Source: Caldilineaceae bacterium
GTDB lineage: Bacteria; Chloroflexota; Anaerolineae; Caldilineales; Caldilineaceae
NCBI GenBank assembly: GCA_011523365.1
Contig: WTGY01000027.1
Coordinates: forward strand, 1 to 39,881
Direction of reading: 5' to 3'
Length of the DNA stretch: 39,881 nucleotides
Shown: positions 17,857 through 27,218 of the stretch, in pieces
Position numbering within the stretch: position 1 is the first letter of the stretch
Layout: each line of letters opens with the position of its first letter
Translations under genes and position numbers: made by a program
Notes under the pieces: generated by a model
What the model saw: only the letters and a program-made list of their open reading frames with translations
Databases searched by the model: none
Told to the model about the DNA's origin: nothing

Positions 17857-19038
17857 TCACAAATCGCTCCCCCGCCGGACCGCATCCGCGCCGAACCTCT
17901 TCCGCAGCCCCTTCACCGCCTCGTTCAGCTGGTCCTCTTTGGCCCGCGCCTCCGGGTCCGCCGCCATATCGAAAATGCTCATCTGCCTCACCGCCGGAAC
18001 CAGACCGCTGCACCCAACCCCAATCAACCGTACCGCCGCCCCCTCCGGCCGGTTTGACGCCAACAGGTCCAATGAGATTCCGTAGATCTCCTCTTCATCC
18101 TCCACGGGATGCGAGGGCGTAGTCTGCCGTGTCAGCGTGGTGAAGTCAGTCCAACGCAACTTCAAAACGACGGTCCGCGCCGCCAACCCGCTGCCCCGCA
18201 AGCGCCTACCTACCTGCCCTGCCTGATGCCGCAACGCCCTTCGCAGCGTCTCCGTATCCACCACATCCTGCGCAAACGTCGTCTCCTGGCTGATCGACTT
18301 GGCCTCGCGCTCCGTGACAACCGGCCGCTCATCAAGCCCCTGCGCCTGCCTGTACAGATCCCGGCCCAGCTTGCCCAACTGCCGCGCCAATTCCTCCGCA
18401 GACCCCGCCAGCACATCACTGACCTTGTGAATGCCCATCTCAGCCAGCCGCTCCCGCGTACGCGGACCCACCCCCCACAGCGCATCCACCGGCAGCGGCG
18501 CCAGAAACTCAGCCTCCCTACCCGGCGCCACCACCTGGATCGCCCTCGGGTAATCGCCCGTCTGGATCTCCGCCTTCCCAACATCCGTGGCGATCTTGGC
18601 CACCAGCTTATTCGTCGCCACACCCAGCGAAGAGGGAAGTCCAAGCTGCTCCGCAACCTGCGCCTGCAACCTCTTCGCCAGTACCGAAGCGTACTCAGGC
18701 CGCTCCGTCACCTCAAGAAACGCTTCGTCGATCGACAACTGCTCCACCAGCGGCGTCATACTGTGCAGAATCCCCATCACCTGCCCCGACACCTGTCCAT
18801 ACTCTCGCATATCCGGCGGCAGCACCCGCAGCTCCGGACACAACCGCATTGCCTGCGACATCCCCATCGCCGACCGAACGCCGAACTGTCGCGCCGCGTA
18901 GGAACAGGATGCCACAACCCCCCGGCTCTCCGGCCGCCCGCCCACCGCAAACGGGACTCCCTTCAGCTTAGGGTGCCGCAACTCTTCAACCGCACAGTAA
19001 AAGGCGTCGAGATCGAAGTGGATAATCTTGCGAACCAT
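17857..19038 (-). CDS. dinB: DNA polymerase IV (Y-family)
   Basis: Translesion DNA polymerase of 393 residues. The N-terminal FDLDAFYCAVEE carries the first metal-binding aspartates and the steric-gate region, SIDEAFLE the second catalytic site, and GVATNKLVAKIA and the HhH region (DALWGVGPRTRERL) follow in the normal order, with the little-finger domain at the C-terminus. Length is normal. ATG 19038 is the natural start. A weak LexA-type operator could lie in the divergent gap with the EamA gene (19039-19247) but I see no clear one. Confidence 0.95.
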   Translation of the reverse strand: MVRKIIHFDLDAFYCAVEELRHPKLKGVPFAVGGRPESRGVVASCSYAARQFGVRSAMGMSQAMRLCPELRVLPPDMREYGQVSGQVMGILHSMTPLVEQLSIDEAFLEVTERPEYASVLAKRLQAQVAEQLGLPSSLGVATNKLVAKIATDVGKAEIQTGDYPRAIQVVAPGREAEFLAPLPVDALWGVGPRTRERLAEMGIHKVSDVLAGSAEELARQLGKLGRDLYRQAQGLDERPVVTEREAKSISQETTFAQDVVDTETLRRALRHQAGQVGRRLRGSGLAARTVVLKLRWTDFTTLTRQTTPSHPVEDEEEIYGISLDLLASNRPEGAAVRLIGVGCSGLVPAVRQMSIFDMAADPEARAKEDQLNEAVKGLRKRFGADAVRRGSDL

Positions 19039-19247
19039 CCCTGTCGCCCCCAGCTACCTCCCGCACATCGCACGTCCCATCCCGCCCGTATTTTAGCACA
19101 ACCGCCCTTCCCCCTTTTGGCGACTTTCAAAGAGGCCGGATATGATACGCCTCAAGAGAAGGGAGCGTGTCAACCGAACAAAACCCTAACTTGGGCAAAT
19201 GGCAGCCTCCCCCCTCGTCCACCACTCCCCTTGCAAAGGCTGATCAC

Positions 19248-20210
19248 ATGAGGGACATGCCGCGCAGTAGTCCTTTCGCCCCGATTTCGTCACAAGGCGG
19301 GGACAGTTCCGGCAACGCACGCGGCACCGCGCTCCTCATCTGTCTCCTGATGATAGACAGCCTGCACTACGTATTCGCCCGCCTCGTCTTTCCCTACATC
19401 GAGCCCGCTTTGGGCGCCTTCTACATAATCGCCGTCGCCCTCGTCGAAGTCGGCATCATTGGCCTTATAACGCGCAGACTGAGCCTCGATCCTCTGCGTC
19501 GCATGTGGCCCACCTTCCTCGCCATCGGCATGTGCGTGGCCGTCAGCACAAGACTCAACTACGAGGCCATGGCCTTCATCGACCCCGGCGTCGCCGCCAT
19601 GGTCGGCAAGATGACCGTCCTCTTCAGCCTCGGCTTCGGCCTCCTCTGGCTGGGCGAACGCTTCACCCTGATGCAAGGAGTCGGCTCCGCAATCGCCGTC
19701 GTCGGCCTCGCCGTCATCTCCTTCCAGCCGGGCGACTACCTCGGCATCGGCGCCATGATGATACTCTTCTCGACCTTCATCTACGCCCTGCACGCCGCCC
19801 TCACCAAACGCAACATGGGCGAAGTCGACCTGCTCAACTTCTTCTTCTACCGCCTCCTCCTCACCGCCGCCTTCCTCGCCCTCTTCAACCTCGCCCGCGG
19901 AAACTTCGCGCTCCCCTCTGCCCAGGCATTTCCCATCCTCCTGCTCGTCGGTACCGTCGACGTCGTCGTCAGCCGCTTCCTCTACTACTGGACCCTGCGC
20001 AAACTCGACATGAGCATCTTCGCCATTGCCCTGGCTGCCAGTCCCGTCGCTGCCGTACTCTGGTCCCAGCTGCTCTTCGACGTCTTCCCGACGCCCCAGC
20101 AGCTCCTGGGAGGATTCGCCATCCTCTGCGGCGTCGCCGTCGTCACCTCCGCGCCCGTCCTCGAACGCAGAATCCGCCGCCGCGCCGAAGCCGCCGACGC
20201 CCCCTCCTGA
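19248..20210 (+). CDS. EamA-family (DMT) transporter
   Basis: Polytopic membrane protein of about 320 residues with roughly ten helices arranged as two EamA repeats, the layout of drug/metabolite exporters such as RhaT or YdcZ relatives. The second repeat is seen from LGIGAMMILFSTFIYAL onward, ending in TPQQLLGGFAILCGVAVV. ATG 19248 is preferred because AAAGG lies 8 bases upstream; a GTG at 19167 would add 27 hydrophilic residues but its purine run is too close. Substrate unknown. It is divergent from dinB and not in an operon. Confidence 0.87.
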   Translation: MRDMPRSSPFAPISSQGGDSSGNARGTALLICLLMIDSLHYVFARLVFPYIEPALGAFYIIAVALVEVGIIGLITRRLSLDPLRRMWPTFLAIGMCVAVSTRLNYEAMAFIDPGVAAMVGKMTVLFSLGFGLLWLGERFTLMQGVGSAIAVVGLAVISFQPGDYLGIGAMMILFSTFIYALHAALTKRNMGEVDLLNFFFYRLLLTAAFLALFNLARGNFALPSAQAFPILLLVGTVDVVVSRFLYYWTLRKLDMSIFAIALAASPVAAVLWSQLLFDVFPTPQQLLGGFAILCGVAVVTSAPVLERRIRRRAEAADAPS

Positions 20211-20297
20211 CAGCCCCTCCACCTACTCTCCAACATGACTCCAAGCCAATGCCAGTCCGAGCCCTCCACCGCCGCACGCCAAGCGCAAACTCTAACC

Positions 20298-20329
20298 ACT
20301 AAAAACTAAAAACTGACTACTAAAAACTG
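20298..20329. repeat. Heptad tandem repeat ahead of the hairpin element
   Basis: Seven-base units ACTAAAA, ACTAAAA, ACTGACT, ACTAAAA then ACTG. The same seven-base period recurs at 23863-23890 and 39801-39821. Confidence 0.65.
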
Positions 20330-20330
20330 C

Positions 20331-20386
20331 AGTTCTGGGCGGTCGGGCCTATTCGGCCCTCCCTTGTGCGGGGGCTCCGCCCCCGC
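20331..20386. repeat. Hairpin repeat element, copy 1
   Basis: Contains two stems: GGGCC/GGCCC (20345-20359) and a perfect 8-bp GCGGGGGC/GCCCCCGC (20368-20386). It matches 39828-39881 at 53 of 54 bases. It resembles a REP or small MITE-like element; no terminal repeats or transposase are visible. Confidence 0.8.
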
Positions 20387-20776
20387 AACGCCCCCCCCCA
20401 ACAACATGCCTACTCGACCTGGTGCCGTCCAGCCAGCAGGTGCCATTGCGACCAGACAAGACCCGCCAGCGCTCCGGACTTGGCCGGCGTCCGGCTTTTC
20501 ACACCTGGAAAGCCCCAATCGGGCCCTTCAGACGGCGCTGAGTCCATCGCGGGCCGCTACAGGAGTCCCCACCATCCGGCAATCCCCAGTCCGGACAGAC
20601 CGGTTCACAAAAACGGTTCGAAGGTCTCTTTCAGCGGAAGGGGGACCGCCGAGATCCGAAAGCCCCTCTCGCGGACTGGTTCGTCTATGGGAGCTTTCTG
20701 TTCAGGGGGAGTGCTGCCTGGAAGAGGAGAAGGTACCTGAAAGCAGCAAGTGCGGCCTGCGCACAGCACAACGCTA
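20387..20776. other. Non-coding gap between the hairpin repeat and rsmI
   Basis: About 390 bases downstream of rsmI. Open frames here show no recognisable protein pattern, and I found no tRNA, RNase P, SRP or tmRNA signature on either strand. It could hold the remnant of a longer rsmI or a decayed gene, but nothing in it supports either. Confidence 0.4.
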
Positions 20777-21442
20777 TCAACGGCAGCCGCCGATTACAAC
20801 GATAAACTCGCCCAGCAACTTCCTGTCCGCGACCGCCTCCAACAGGGAACCAACTGTTCCCCGCTGCACACGCTCGTGCAGCTTCGTCAAATCGTTCGCC
20901 ACAGCGGCCGGCCGGTCCCCGTACACCGCCAGTGCATCCGCCAGAAATGCCCCCAGCCGGTGCTGGCTCTCGTAAAAGACCAGTGTGTGCGGCGAGTCGA
21001 CGTCCACCTCCAGAAACCGTCGCCGCGCCGCCGTCTTCCGCGGTGCGAAGCCCCGAAACGTAAAACTGTGCAACGGCAGCCCTGAGAGAATCAGTGCCGT
21101 GATCAGACCCGTCGGCCCCGGAATTGCCGAAACCGGCAGCCCCTCCTCTACTGACCGCCGCACCGCCGTAAAGCCCGGATCCGAGATGCCCGGCGTGCCC
21201 GCGTTCGTCACAACCGCCACCGAACGCCCGCCCCGCAGCGCGCCCACGATCCGCTCTACCGCCTGCTGTTCATTGTGTTCGTGGTATGAAAACTGGGGCG
21301 TGTCGATGCCGTGATGTTTCAGCAACCGACCGGTCTTGCGCGTGTCCTCCGCCGCAATCAGATCCACCGAACGCAGCGTTTCCAGCGCTCGCAGCGAAAT
21401 ATCACCGAGGTTTCCAATGGGCGTGGCGACCAGATAGAGCAT
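20777..21442 (-). CDS. rsmI: 16S rRNA (cytidine-2'-O)-methyltransferase, short form
   Basis: SAM-dependent enzyme that methylates C1402 of 16S rRNA in the ribosome decoding centre. The tetrapyrrole-methylase fold is clear: [17 protein letters not shown] at the N-terminus, [30 protein letters not shown] and the FRGFAPRK segment. The 221-residue product lacks the roughly 50-60 residue C-terminal helical domain of the usual longer form, stopping just after the GEFIVVIGG strand. Either the family variant is short here or the tail has been lost; no matching tail was found in other frames immediately downstream. Confidence 0.93.
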   Translation of the reverse strand: MLYLVATPIGNLGDISLRALETLRSVDLIAAEDTRKTGRLLKHHGIDTPQFSYHEHNEQQAVERIVGALRGGRSVAVVTNAGTPGISDPGFTAVRRSVEEGLPVSAIPGPTGLITALILSGLPLHSFTFRGFAPRKTAARRRFLEVDVDSPHTLVFYESQHRLGAFLADALAVYGDRPAAVANDLTKLHERVQRGTVGSLLEAVADRKLLGEFIVVIGGCR

Positions 21443-21546
21443 ATCGGCACCTTAGCCGCCTGGCCGGCAAACTCCTCCGACCAGGACCTTATCCCTGGCA
21501 ACTGGGCCGCAGCGGTTCCGGCTCGCCCTGTCAAGGAGATCTGTCT

Positions 21547-22728
21547 TCACCGCTCTGCCCCGCCCGCAAACGCCTCGATCGCCGCAAAAAGTCGCTCCAG
21601 GTCCGAAGGCCACACCTCGCCCATATGCCCGATTCGGAACGCCTTGCCCCTGTACGGACCGTACCCATTGGCGACCTGCATCTCCTGGCTTCCCAGGAAC
21701 CCGTTGAGCTTGCCGATTTCCAGTCCTCTGCCGTTTTCAACAGTCGTCACCGTGTCCGACTCGTACCCGCTCTCCGCCATCAGCCCGAACCCGTTATCCA
21801 CCGCCCATTCGCGGCTCATCTGCCCGCAGAATGCATGACGGGCATAGCGCGCATCCAGCCCCTCGGCAAAGATCCGGTCAAGCTGTACGCTCAGCGCACG
21901 CATCAGAGAGATGGCCGGCGTGGCCGGAGTCGTGCTTCGTTGCCGGTACTTGTCCAGCTGCAAGAAATCGAAATACCAGCCGCGATGGGGAACCGTAGCC
22001 GCACGCGCCATCAACCGGTCGCTCACCGCCGCAAACGCCAGCCCCGGCGGCACCGCCAGCGCCTTCTGCGAAGAGGTCAGCAGCAAATCCAGCCCCCACT
22101 CGTCAAAAGGCAGCTTCACCCCGCTGAACGAAGACACCGCATCCACCAGCACAAGCGTCTCCGGGCTGACTCCCCGCACACTCGCCGCGATCGCATCGAT
22201 CGGGCTCGCAACGCCCGTGCTCGTCTCATTGTGAACCACCGTGATCGCGTCCACCGGGCCGTCCGCAAGCGCCCCCCGCAGCACCTCCTCTACCTGCTCC
22301 GGCTTGACCGCCGTACACCAGGGCACTTCGACCGCAATGGCCTCCTTGCCGCATCCAACCGAAACGTCATGCCATCGCTGGCTGAACGCCCCATTGACAA
22401 AACTAACCACCCGCCCGCCCACAGCGTTCAGGATAGCCGCCTCCTGCAGCCCGGAGCCCGACGCGGCGACCGTAAAGACCCGCGCCTCCGTACAATACAA
22501 CTCCTGCAGTTGCTCGCTGCACTTCCCGAAAAGCGACTCCAACTCCTCGCTGCGGTGACCGATCATCGGCGCACCCTGCGCTGCCAGCGTCGCCGGATGC
22601 ACGTCGGTCGGCCCAGGCACGAACAGCCTCTGCGGCGGCTTGTCCGCCGGCGTCACAAAATCCGCCCTCTCCCACCCAACCTTCGCCGTGCCGTCAAAGG
22701 CCTCAGTGTTATGAACTGTCGCAGTCAT
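21547..22728 (-). CDS. Class V aminotransferase, serine/alanine-glyoxylate type
   Basis: PLP-dependent aminotransferase of 393 residues, similar to alanine- or serine-glyoxylate transaminases and the small subunit of soluble hydrogenase. The PLP lysine is K222 in TSSQKALAVPPG, with D196 in VLVDAVSS binding the pyridine nitrogen. The opening FVPGPTDVHPATL is the family's PGPT signature, and GHRSEEL follows. It probably moves an amino group to glyoxylate or pyruvate; the exact donor cannot be read. ATG 22728 has AGAGGA upstream. It lies just upstream of rsmI on the same strand with a gap of about 100 bases. Confidence 0.9.
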   Translation of the reverse strand: MTATVHNTEAFDGTAKVGWERADFVTPADKPPQRLFVPGPTDVHPATLAAQGAPMIGHRSEELESLFGKCSEQLQELYCTEARVFTVAASGSGLQEAAILNAVGGRVVSFVNGAFSQRWHDVSVGCGKEAIAVEVPWCTAVKPEQVEEVLRGALADGPVDAITVVHNETSTGVASPIDAIAASVRGVSPETLVLVDAVSSFSGVKLPFDEWGLDLLLTSSQKALAVPPGLAFAAVSDRLMARAATVPHRGWYFDFLQLDKYRQRSTTPATPAISLMRALSVQLDRIFAEGLDARYARHAFCGQMSREWAVDNGFGLMAESGYESDTVTTVENGRGLEIGKLNGFLGSQEMQVANGYGPYRGKAFRIGHMGEVWPSDLERLFAAIEAFAGGAER

Positions 22729-22800
22729 TGAAATTAGTTTCCTCTAGAGTAGTGGACTCGCCACAACCGAATTAGGGCCTGCTGACATTTCAACCAGCTA

Positions 22801-22830
22801 CCCCTACCGTAGGGGCACCCCTTGTGGGTG
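22801..22830. repeat. Two adjacent small hairpins
   Basis: CCCCTA/TAGGGG (22801-22815) and CACCC/GGGTG (22816-22830) lie back to back. The sequence looks like a member of a GC-rich intergenic repeat family; only one clear copy is in the window. Confidence 0.45.
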
Positions 22831-22921
22831 CTCTGCACTTGCCATCCTCCTGGCACTTCGCGTGACTTCGCAGTTCTAAAGAAAGGTGTACTCCGCGTCC
22901 TCCGCGGACAAAAAGGGTGGT

Positions 22922-22975
22922 CTTCGCGACCCTTCGCGTGCCTTCGCGGATCTATTGATTTTGTTTCTCACAACC
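22922..22975. repeat. Dispersed CTTCGCG repeat, copy B
   Basis: Colinear with 17730-17783 in the same orientation (42 of 54 bases). Imperfect CTTCGCG/CTCCGCG units extend about 60 bases upstream of it (from about 22857). With the hairpins at 22801-22830 it accounts for most of the 22729-23062 gap, which holds no gene. Confidence 0.7.
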
Positions 22976-23062
22976 CCAAAATGTCAACGGAGCCTAGTAG
23001 ACCGGCCGGGATCTGTCCGTCGCCCGCCCTCAACCCTATGCCAGACGGCAAAGGTATCTGCC

Positions 23063-23734
23063 TTACGCCTCCACCGGCTCCACGCAGCCCGGATCGTCAT
23101 TGCGCGGGTTGTTCACCGTCCTGCTCACAGCCACGGCCTCCATCTCCCCGCCCTCGTACGGCCGCATCAGGTGTAGCAGCGTATCCGCCTTCTGCACGCT
23201 CGCATCCAGCCACTCGTCGTAGTCCTCCCGGTCGAGTATAACCGGCATGCGATGGTGAAGCGGTCCCATGAACGCATTCGCATCCGTCGTCAGCAGCGTG
23301 CACGACTCGATCACCGACCCGTCCTGCTCCCAGTGTTCCCACAGCCCCGCAATCCCGAAAACCTCGCCCGACGCCAGACCGATCAGATACGGCTGCTTGC
23401 CGCCTTTCACCTTCTTCCACTCATAGAACCCGTCCGCCGGCACAATACAGCGCCGGTACTTGTAAGCCGCCCGGAACGAGGGCTTCTCCGCCGCCGTCTC
23501 CGACCGGGCATTTATCATCCTGCTCCCGATCTTCGGGTCCTTCGCCCAGAAAGGAACTAACCCCCAGTTCAGATAGGTCGCCTCCCGCATTCCGCCATGC
23601 GGATTCGTCCGCACCGCCAGCACAGGCTGAGTCGGCGCAATGTTGTACCGCGGCCCCGTCTGCGGCGCCTCGTACAGCTCAAACAACATCTGCAGATTCT
23701 GCGGCGAAGCCCGCAACACAAATCGACCGCACAT
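23063..23734 (-). CDS. SRAP-domain protein (YedK/HMCES), abasic-site DNA-protein crosslinker
   Basis: Binds abasic sites in single-stranded DNA and forms a protective covalent crosslink through Cys2. The start at ATG 23734 gives MCGRF, with Cys2 exposed after Met removal; GGGAGGAAGAG lies directly upstream. The longer open frame back to 23803 would bury the cysteine and is rejected. N75 (INARSET), E105 (GFYEWK) and H160 (LHHRMP) match the catalytic positions of E. coli YedK. The 223-residue length is normal. It needs no partner and is not in an obvious operon. Confidence 0.95.
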   Translation of the reverse strand: MCGRFVLRASPQNLQMLFELYEAPQTGPRYNIAPTQPVLAVRTNPHGGMREATYLNWGLVPFWAKDPKIGSRMINARSETAAEKPSFRAAYKYRRCIVPADGFYEWKKVKGGKQPYLIGLASGEVFGIAGLWEHWEQDGSVIESCTLLTTDANAFMGPLHHRMPVILDREDYDEWLDASVQKADTLLHLMRPYEGGEMEAVAVSRTVNNPRNDDPGCVEPVEA

Positions 23735-23862
23735 CTCTTCCTCCCTGTTAATCCGCGCGCCATCAACGCCTGCCAATTCCCTATCGATCTTAGCCACAGC
23801 CACCCTCCCCTGTCAACAAACGCCCCCTCCAATCGCCCCCCGCCCTACGTTCAAGACGCCCC

Positions 23863-23897
23863 ACTCCTAACCACTAACGACTGACTACTGCAGTTCC
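23863..23897. repeat. Heptad repeat, middle copy
   Basis: Seven-base units ACTCCTA, ACCACTA, ACGACTG, ACTACTG then CAGTTCC. The last part (ACTACTGCAGTTCC) resembles the junction at 20326-20336, but the hairpin element itself is absent here. Confidence 0.55.
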
Positions 23898-23962
23898 AGT
23901 TTGACGGTTCTCAATCCACCGGGTAGCATAGCGGGCAGTGTGCCGCAGACCATCTCCTGCGA

Positions 23963-24982
23963 ATGAACCCGACACCCATGCGACTGGCCGTCCTCGCCGA
24001 CATCCACGGAAACCTGCCCGCGCTGCAAGCCGTCCTGACCGAACTGGAAAGGCTCCGGCCCGATTTCGTCGTCCTCGACGGCGATCTGATAAACCCCATG
24101 CCCTTCAACAACGGCGTCGTCGACGTCGTCCGCACCTCCGACTGGGCCGTCGTGCGCGGCAACCATGAATTCTACCTGCTCGACTTCGGCACCGAACGTG
24201 CACCCCAAGGCGCCGACGACTCGGAACGATGGGGCAGTCTCCACTGGCTTGTCAAACGAGTCGGGACCAAGCAGGCCAACTACCTCGCCGCGCTCCCCGA
24301 TGAACTGCGTCTGCAATTCCCCGGCGCCCAGCCCATCCGCGTCGCCCACGGTGTGCCCGGCCGCAATCGCGTCGGCTTCTACCAGAACATGCCGGACGAG
24401 AAAGTCATCGCCGAAATCGACCCAATCAAAGAACGTAACGTCATCTCTGCCCATACCCACGTACAGGTCGACAGACACCTCTACAAGCCCGATTCCGACG
24501 ATCCCATGACCCATCCCCATGAGAGCGGCGCCCTTCTGAGTGGAGCCGGCCCCCTCCAGCCCCCGGCACCCGCCGCCGAAACCTGCCGCCACTGGCACCT
24601 CATGAATCCCGGCAGCATCGGTCTCCCCCTCAACGGCGACCCCGCCGCCCAATTCGCACTCATGGAATCGGTACCTGAGAGCGAGCAACCAGGCGGCTGG
24701 CGCGTCCAGCACCACCGCGTACCCTACGACCGCCGCCCAGTCCTCGAGGCCTTCTTCAGCGAAGGCCTTCTCGAAGCCGGCGGCGTGATCGCACAGCTCT
24801 TCTACTGGGAGCTGGTCACCGCCGAACCCGAGATCATCAACTACTTCCGCTGGTGCTGGGCCAACGGACATGACCCCGATGCCGAAGACATCCGGCACTC
24901 CTTTATCGCCTACAGTGAAGCCACCGGACGCGAGCAGTACGTTGACGAACGCGACCCGCTAAAGGTGGCCCGGCCCACATGA
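23963..24982 (+). CDS. Calcineurin-like metallophosphoesterase, copy 1
   Basis: Predicted two-metal phosphatase or phosphodiesterase of 339 residues, YfcE/ApaH-like. Metal-site motifs are in order: LADIHGN (D13, H15), DGDLINP (D41), RGNHE (N67, H68), SAHTHVQ late in the domain and the closing NPGSIGLPLNGDP. The C-terminal part after this (about 100 residues) is longer than in YfcE and includes a FSEGLLEAGG segment. The start could also be ATG 23978. The next gene overlaps by 4 bases (ATGA), so the two are translationally coupled. Substrate unknown. Confidence 0.88.
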   Translation: MNPTPMRLAVLADIHGNLPALQAVLTELERLRPDFVVLDGDLINPMPFNNGVVDVVRTSDWAVVRGNHEFYLLDFGTERAPQGADDSERWGSLHWLVKRVGTKQANYLAALPDELRLQFPGAQPIRVAHGVPGRNRVGFYQNMPDEKVIAEIDPIKERNVISAHTHVQVDRHLYKPDSDDPMTHPHESGALLSGAGPLQPPAPAAETCRHWHLMNPGSIGLPLNGDPAAQFALMESVPESEQPGGWRVQHHRVPYDRRPVLEAFFSEGLLEAGGVIAQLFYWELVTAEPEIINYFRWCWANGHDPDAEDIRHSFIAYSEATGREQYVDERDPLKVARPT

Positions 24983-25899
24983 ACTGTACTCTGCGCCTCG
25001 CATTCCTGGGCGACATCCACGGCAATCTGCCGGCTCTCGAAGCCGTCCTCGACGATATCGACAAACAGGCTCCTGATGCCGTCTTTCTTCTGGGCGATCT
25101 GATCAACCGCTGCCCCTGGACCCGCGATGTTATCGACATCCTGCGTCAACGAAATTGGCAGTCAGTCCAGGGCAACCACGACCTGGTTCTCGCCCAACTC
25201 AATACACCGGATGGCTCGCCTGTGTTCAGCAACAGAAACCGGTTTCCCAATATGCACTGGACCTGGGAGCAACTGGGTCCCGAAGAACTCAGCTACCTCC
25301 GCCTCCTCCCACACGACCTCCTCATAGAGACCGCGGGCGCGCCGCCGCTGCGACTCTTCCACGGAATACCGGACAACCCTTTTGCCGGTATCGTACCTGA
25401 CGCAGATGAAGAGTCTGTCTCCAGCCAAATCGAAATGTACGACGAGCCCGTCCTGATCTGCGGCCACACGCATCAGCCGCTGGACCGCACGATCACGAGC
25501 CCATCGTCACCCGCGCACAACGGATTCTCAAGTCAAGCTGAGCAACGAATTCTCAACCCCGGTAGCGTCGGCATGCCCTACAACGGCGATCCCCGCGCCC
25601 AATATCTTCTCCTGGACCTCGTTCAGCAAGACGGCGAATTGGCCTGGCAACCCCATTTCCAAAGACTGGACTATGACTTTGATCGCGTTGCCAGCGCGTT
25701 CCGCTCCAGCGGCCTCCTTGAATCCAGCGGAGCAATTGCCGTGCTCAATCTGCGTACGATCAGAGACGGCCAGCCCTGGGCCAGCGACTACCAGCAGTGG
25801 GTGCGCAACCAACCCCACGCCGTGCGCAGCGACCCTGAAACTGCCGTTGAACTGTATCTACAGTCCCACGGCCCCAACCAGTGGGCATTCCACGGCTGA
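24979..25899 (+). CDS. Calcineurin-like metallophosphoesterase, copy 2
   Basis: Paralogue of the upstream gene, 306 residues, overlapping its stop codon as ATGA. It carries LGDIHGN (D12, H14), LGDLINR (D40), QGNHD (N66, H67), CGHTHQP and NPGSVGMPYNGDPRAQ. The shared layout and C-terminal FRSSGLLESSG segment point to tandem duplication followed by divergence. A heterodimer or two related substrates are both possible. Confidence 0.88.
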   Translation: MNCTLRLAFLGDIHGNLPALEAVLDDIDKQAPDAVFLLGDLINRCPWTRDVIDILRQRNWQSVQGNHDLVLAQLNTPDGSPVFSNRNRFPNMHWTWEQLGPEELSYLRLLPHDLLIETAGAPPLRLFHGIPDNPFAGIVPDADEESVSSQIEMYDEPVLICGHTHQPLDRTITSPSSPAHNGFSSQAEQRILNPGSVGMPYNGDPRAQYLLLDLVQQDGELAWQPHFQRLDYDFDRVASAFRSSGLLESSGAIAVLNLRTIRDGQPWASDYQQWVRNQPHAVRSDPETAVELYLQSHGPNQWAFHG

Positions 25900-26006
25900 A
25901 CTTCCCATTTCGCCATGTAAACTTTGAGCTTCCCTGCCGAAAAGAACATATAGTGGTCCGAAGCACCCGTTAACAGATAACAGCCATTCAAACGAGATCA
26001 AAGAGA

Positions 26007-27176
26007 ATGTCACCAAACTTAACAGAAGTCAGAAACCAGCTCCCCGCCGTTCAGGCCTCGACCTACCTCAACACAGGAAGCTATGGCCCCCTCAGTCGCG
26101 CCGCGGCCAACGCCATCGAGGAAGAGAACAGGCAGCAGTTGCAGGCCGGACGCCTGACAAGAATGGGCCCGTCTGCCCAGTCGATTCCAGCCTCCCTGCG
26201 CGCCGGTTTCGCCCGCGTCTTTGGATGCGAAGCCGGTGAAGTCGCCCTCACCCACCACACTACCGATGGCATGAATATCGCAACCTGGGGAGTTCAATAC
26301 CGGCCGGGCGACGAGATCGTCACCAACTCATGGGAGCACCCCGGCGGGCTCCTGCCTGTCTATGCCGCCGCCAGGCGCTTTGACCTCAAGGTGCGCATGG
26401 TCGCCCTCGACAAAGACGACGACGAAGAGACCGTCCTCACCAAGTTCGACCGCGTCATCGGCCCGCGCACCAAACTGGTCTCGATCGCACATGTCTCGTG
26501 GAAGACCGGTACGGTCCTGCCCATCGACAGCCTCGCAGAGCTTGTCCACCGCCATGACGGCCTCCTCGCCGTGGACGGAGCCCAGTCCGGCGGCGCCATG
26601 CACCTCGATATGGCTTCGTCGGGGGCAGACTTCTACGCCATTCCCGGCCAGAAGTGGCTCTGTGGGCCAGAAGGCATCGGCGCACTCTATGTCAACCGGG
26701 AGCGAATCGGCGATCTGCTGCAGACATACGTGGGCTACCCCAGCCTGCGTAACGGTGGCGCCTACGACGAAACCGGGATCTTCCTGCCCCCTGCCGGGGC
26801 CAGACGCTATGAGGTCGGCACAACCTACGGTCCTGCCATGGCCGGCATGTGGAGCGGACTGCAGTGGCTGGAGGAATTGGGCCTGGAGTGGGTATATGAG
26901 CGCACACAGAAGATGACCCGGTTCACCCGCGAGACCCTTGCCTCCATACCAACTGTCCGCCTCGTCCATACCCCATCGTATGCCGGTCTGACCAGCTTCA
27001 CCATTGATGGCATCTCCCCGTCAGCCGCCGTCGAGCAACTGGCCGAGACTGGCGTACTCATCCGGTCCGTACCCGATCCGGACCTGATAAGGGTCTCCTC
27101 CCACTTCTTCAACGATGAGAACGACATCGACAAACTGCGCGCCGGTATCGAAGGCCTGAACGGCAACGGCGCCTGA
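26007..27176 (+). CDS. Class V aminotransferase, cysteine desulfurase / isopenicillin epimerase-like
   Basis: PLP enzyme of 389 residues. The PLP lysine is K216 in PGQKWLCGPEGIG, D190 and Q193 in AVDGAQSGG contact the cofactor, and H111 in SWEHPGG follows the family's strand order. No desulfurase active-site cysteine loop is evident near residue 330, so it may act as an epimerase, lyase or aminotransferase rather than deliver sulfur. AAAGAGA precedes ATG 26007. It is convergent with the sigma gene, with a 42-base gap containing a short CTGGAATTCCAG palindrome (27183-27194). Confidence 0.87.
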   Translation: MSPNLTEVRNQLPAVQASTYLNTGSYGPLSRAAANAIEEENRQQLQAGRLTRMGPSAQSIPASLRAGFARVFGCEAGEVALTHHTTDGMNIATWGVQYRPGDEIVTNSWEHPGGLLPVYAAARRFDLKVRMVALDKDDDEETVLTKFDRVIGPRTKLVSIAHVSWKTGTVLPIDSLAELVHRHDGLLAVDGAQSGGAMHLDMASSGADFYAIPGQKWLCGPEGIGALYVNRERIGDLLQTYVGYPSLRNGGAYDETGIFLPPAGARRYEVGTTYGPAMAGMWSGLQWLEELGLEWVYERTQKMTRFTRETLASIPTVRLVHTPSYAGLTSFTIDGISPSAAVEQLAETGVLIRSVPDPDLIRVSSHFFNDENDIDKLRAGIEGLNGNGA

Positions 27177-27218
27177 TTGGACCTGGAATTCCAGTCCCTG
27201 AGGCAGTCTAACTGGCGG

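Noticed and set aside
20364..20975. 203-residue plus-strand frame near the hairpin repeat
   Set aside because: It runs through the repeat and into rsmI in antisense and has no recognisable pattern.
23735..23803. N-terminal extension of the SRAP protein
   Set aside because: It would bury the catalytic Cys2; ATG 23734 has a strong ribosome site.
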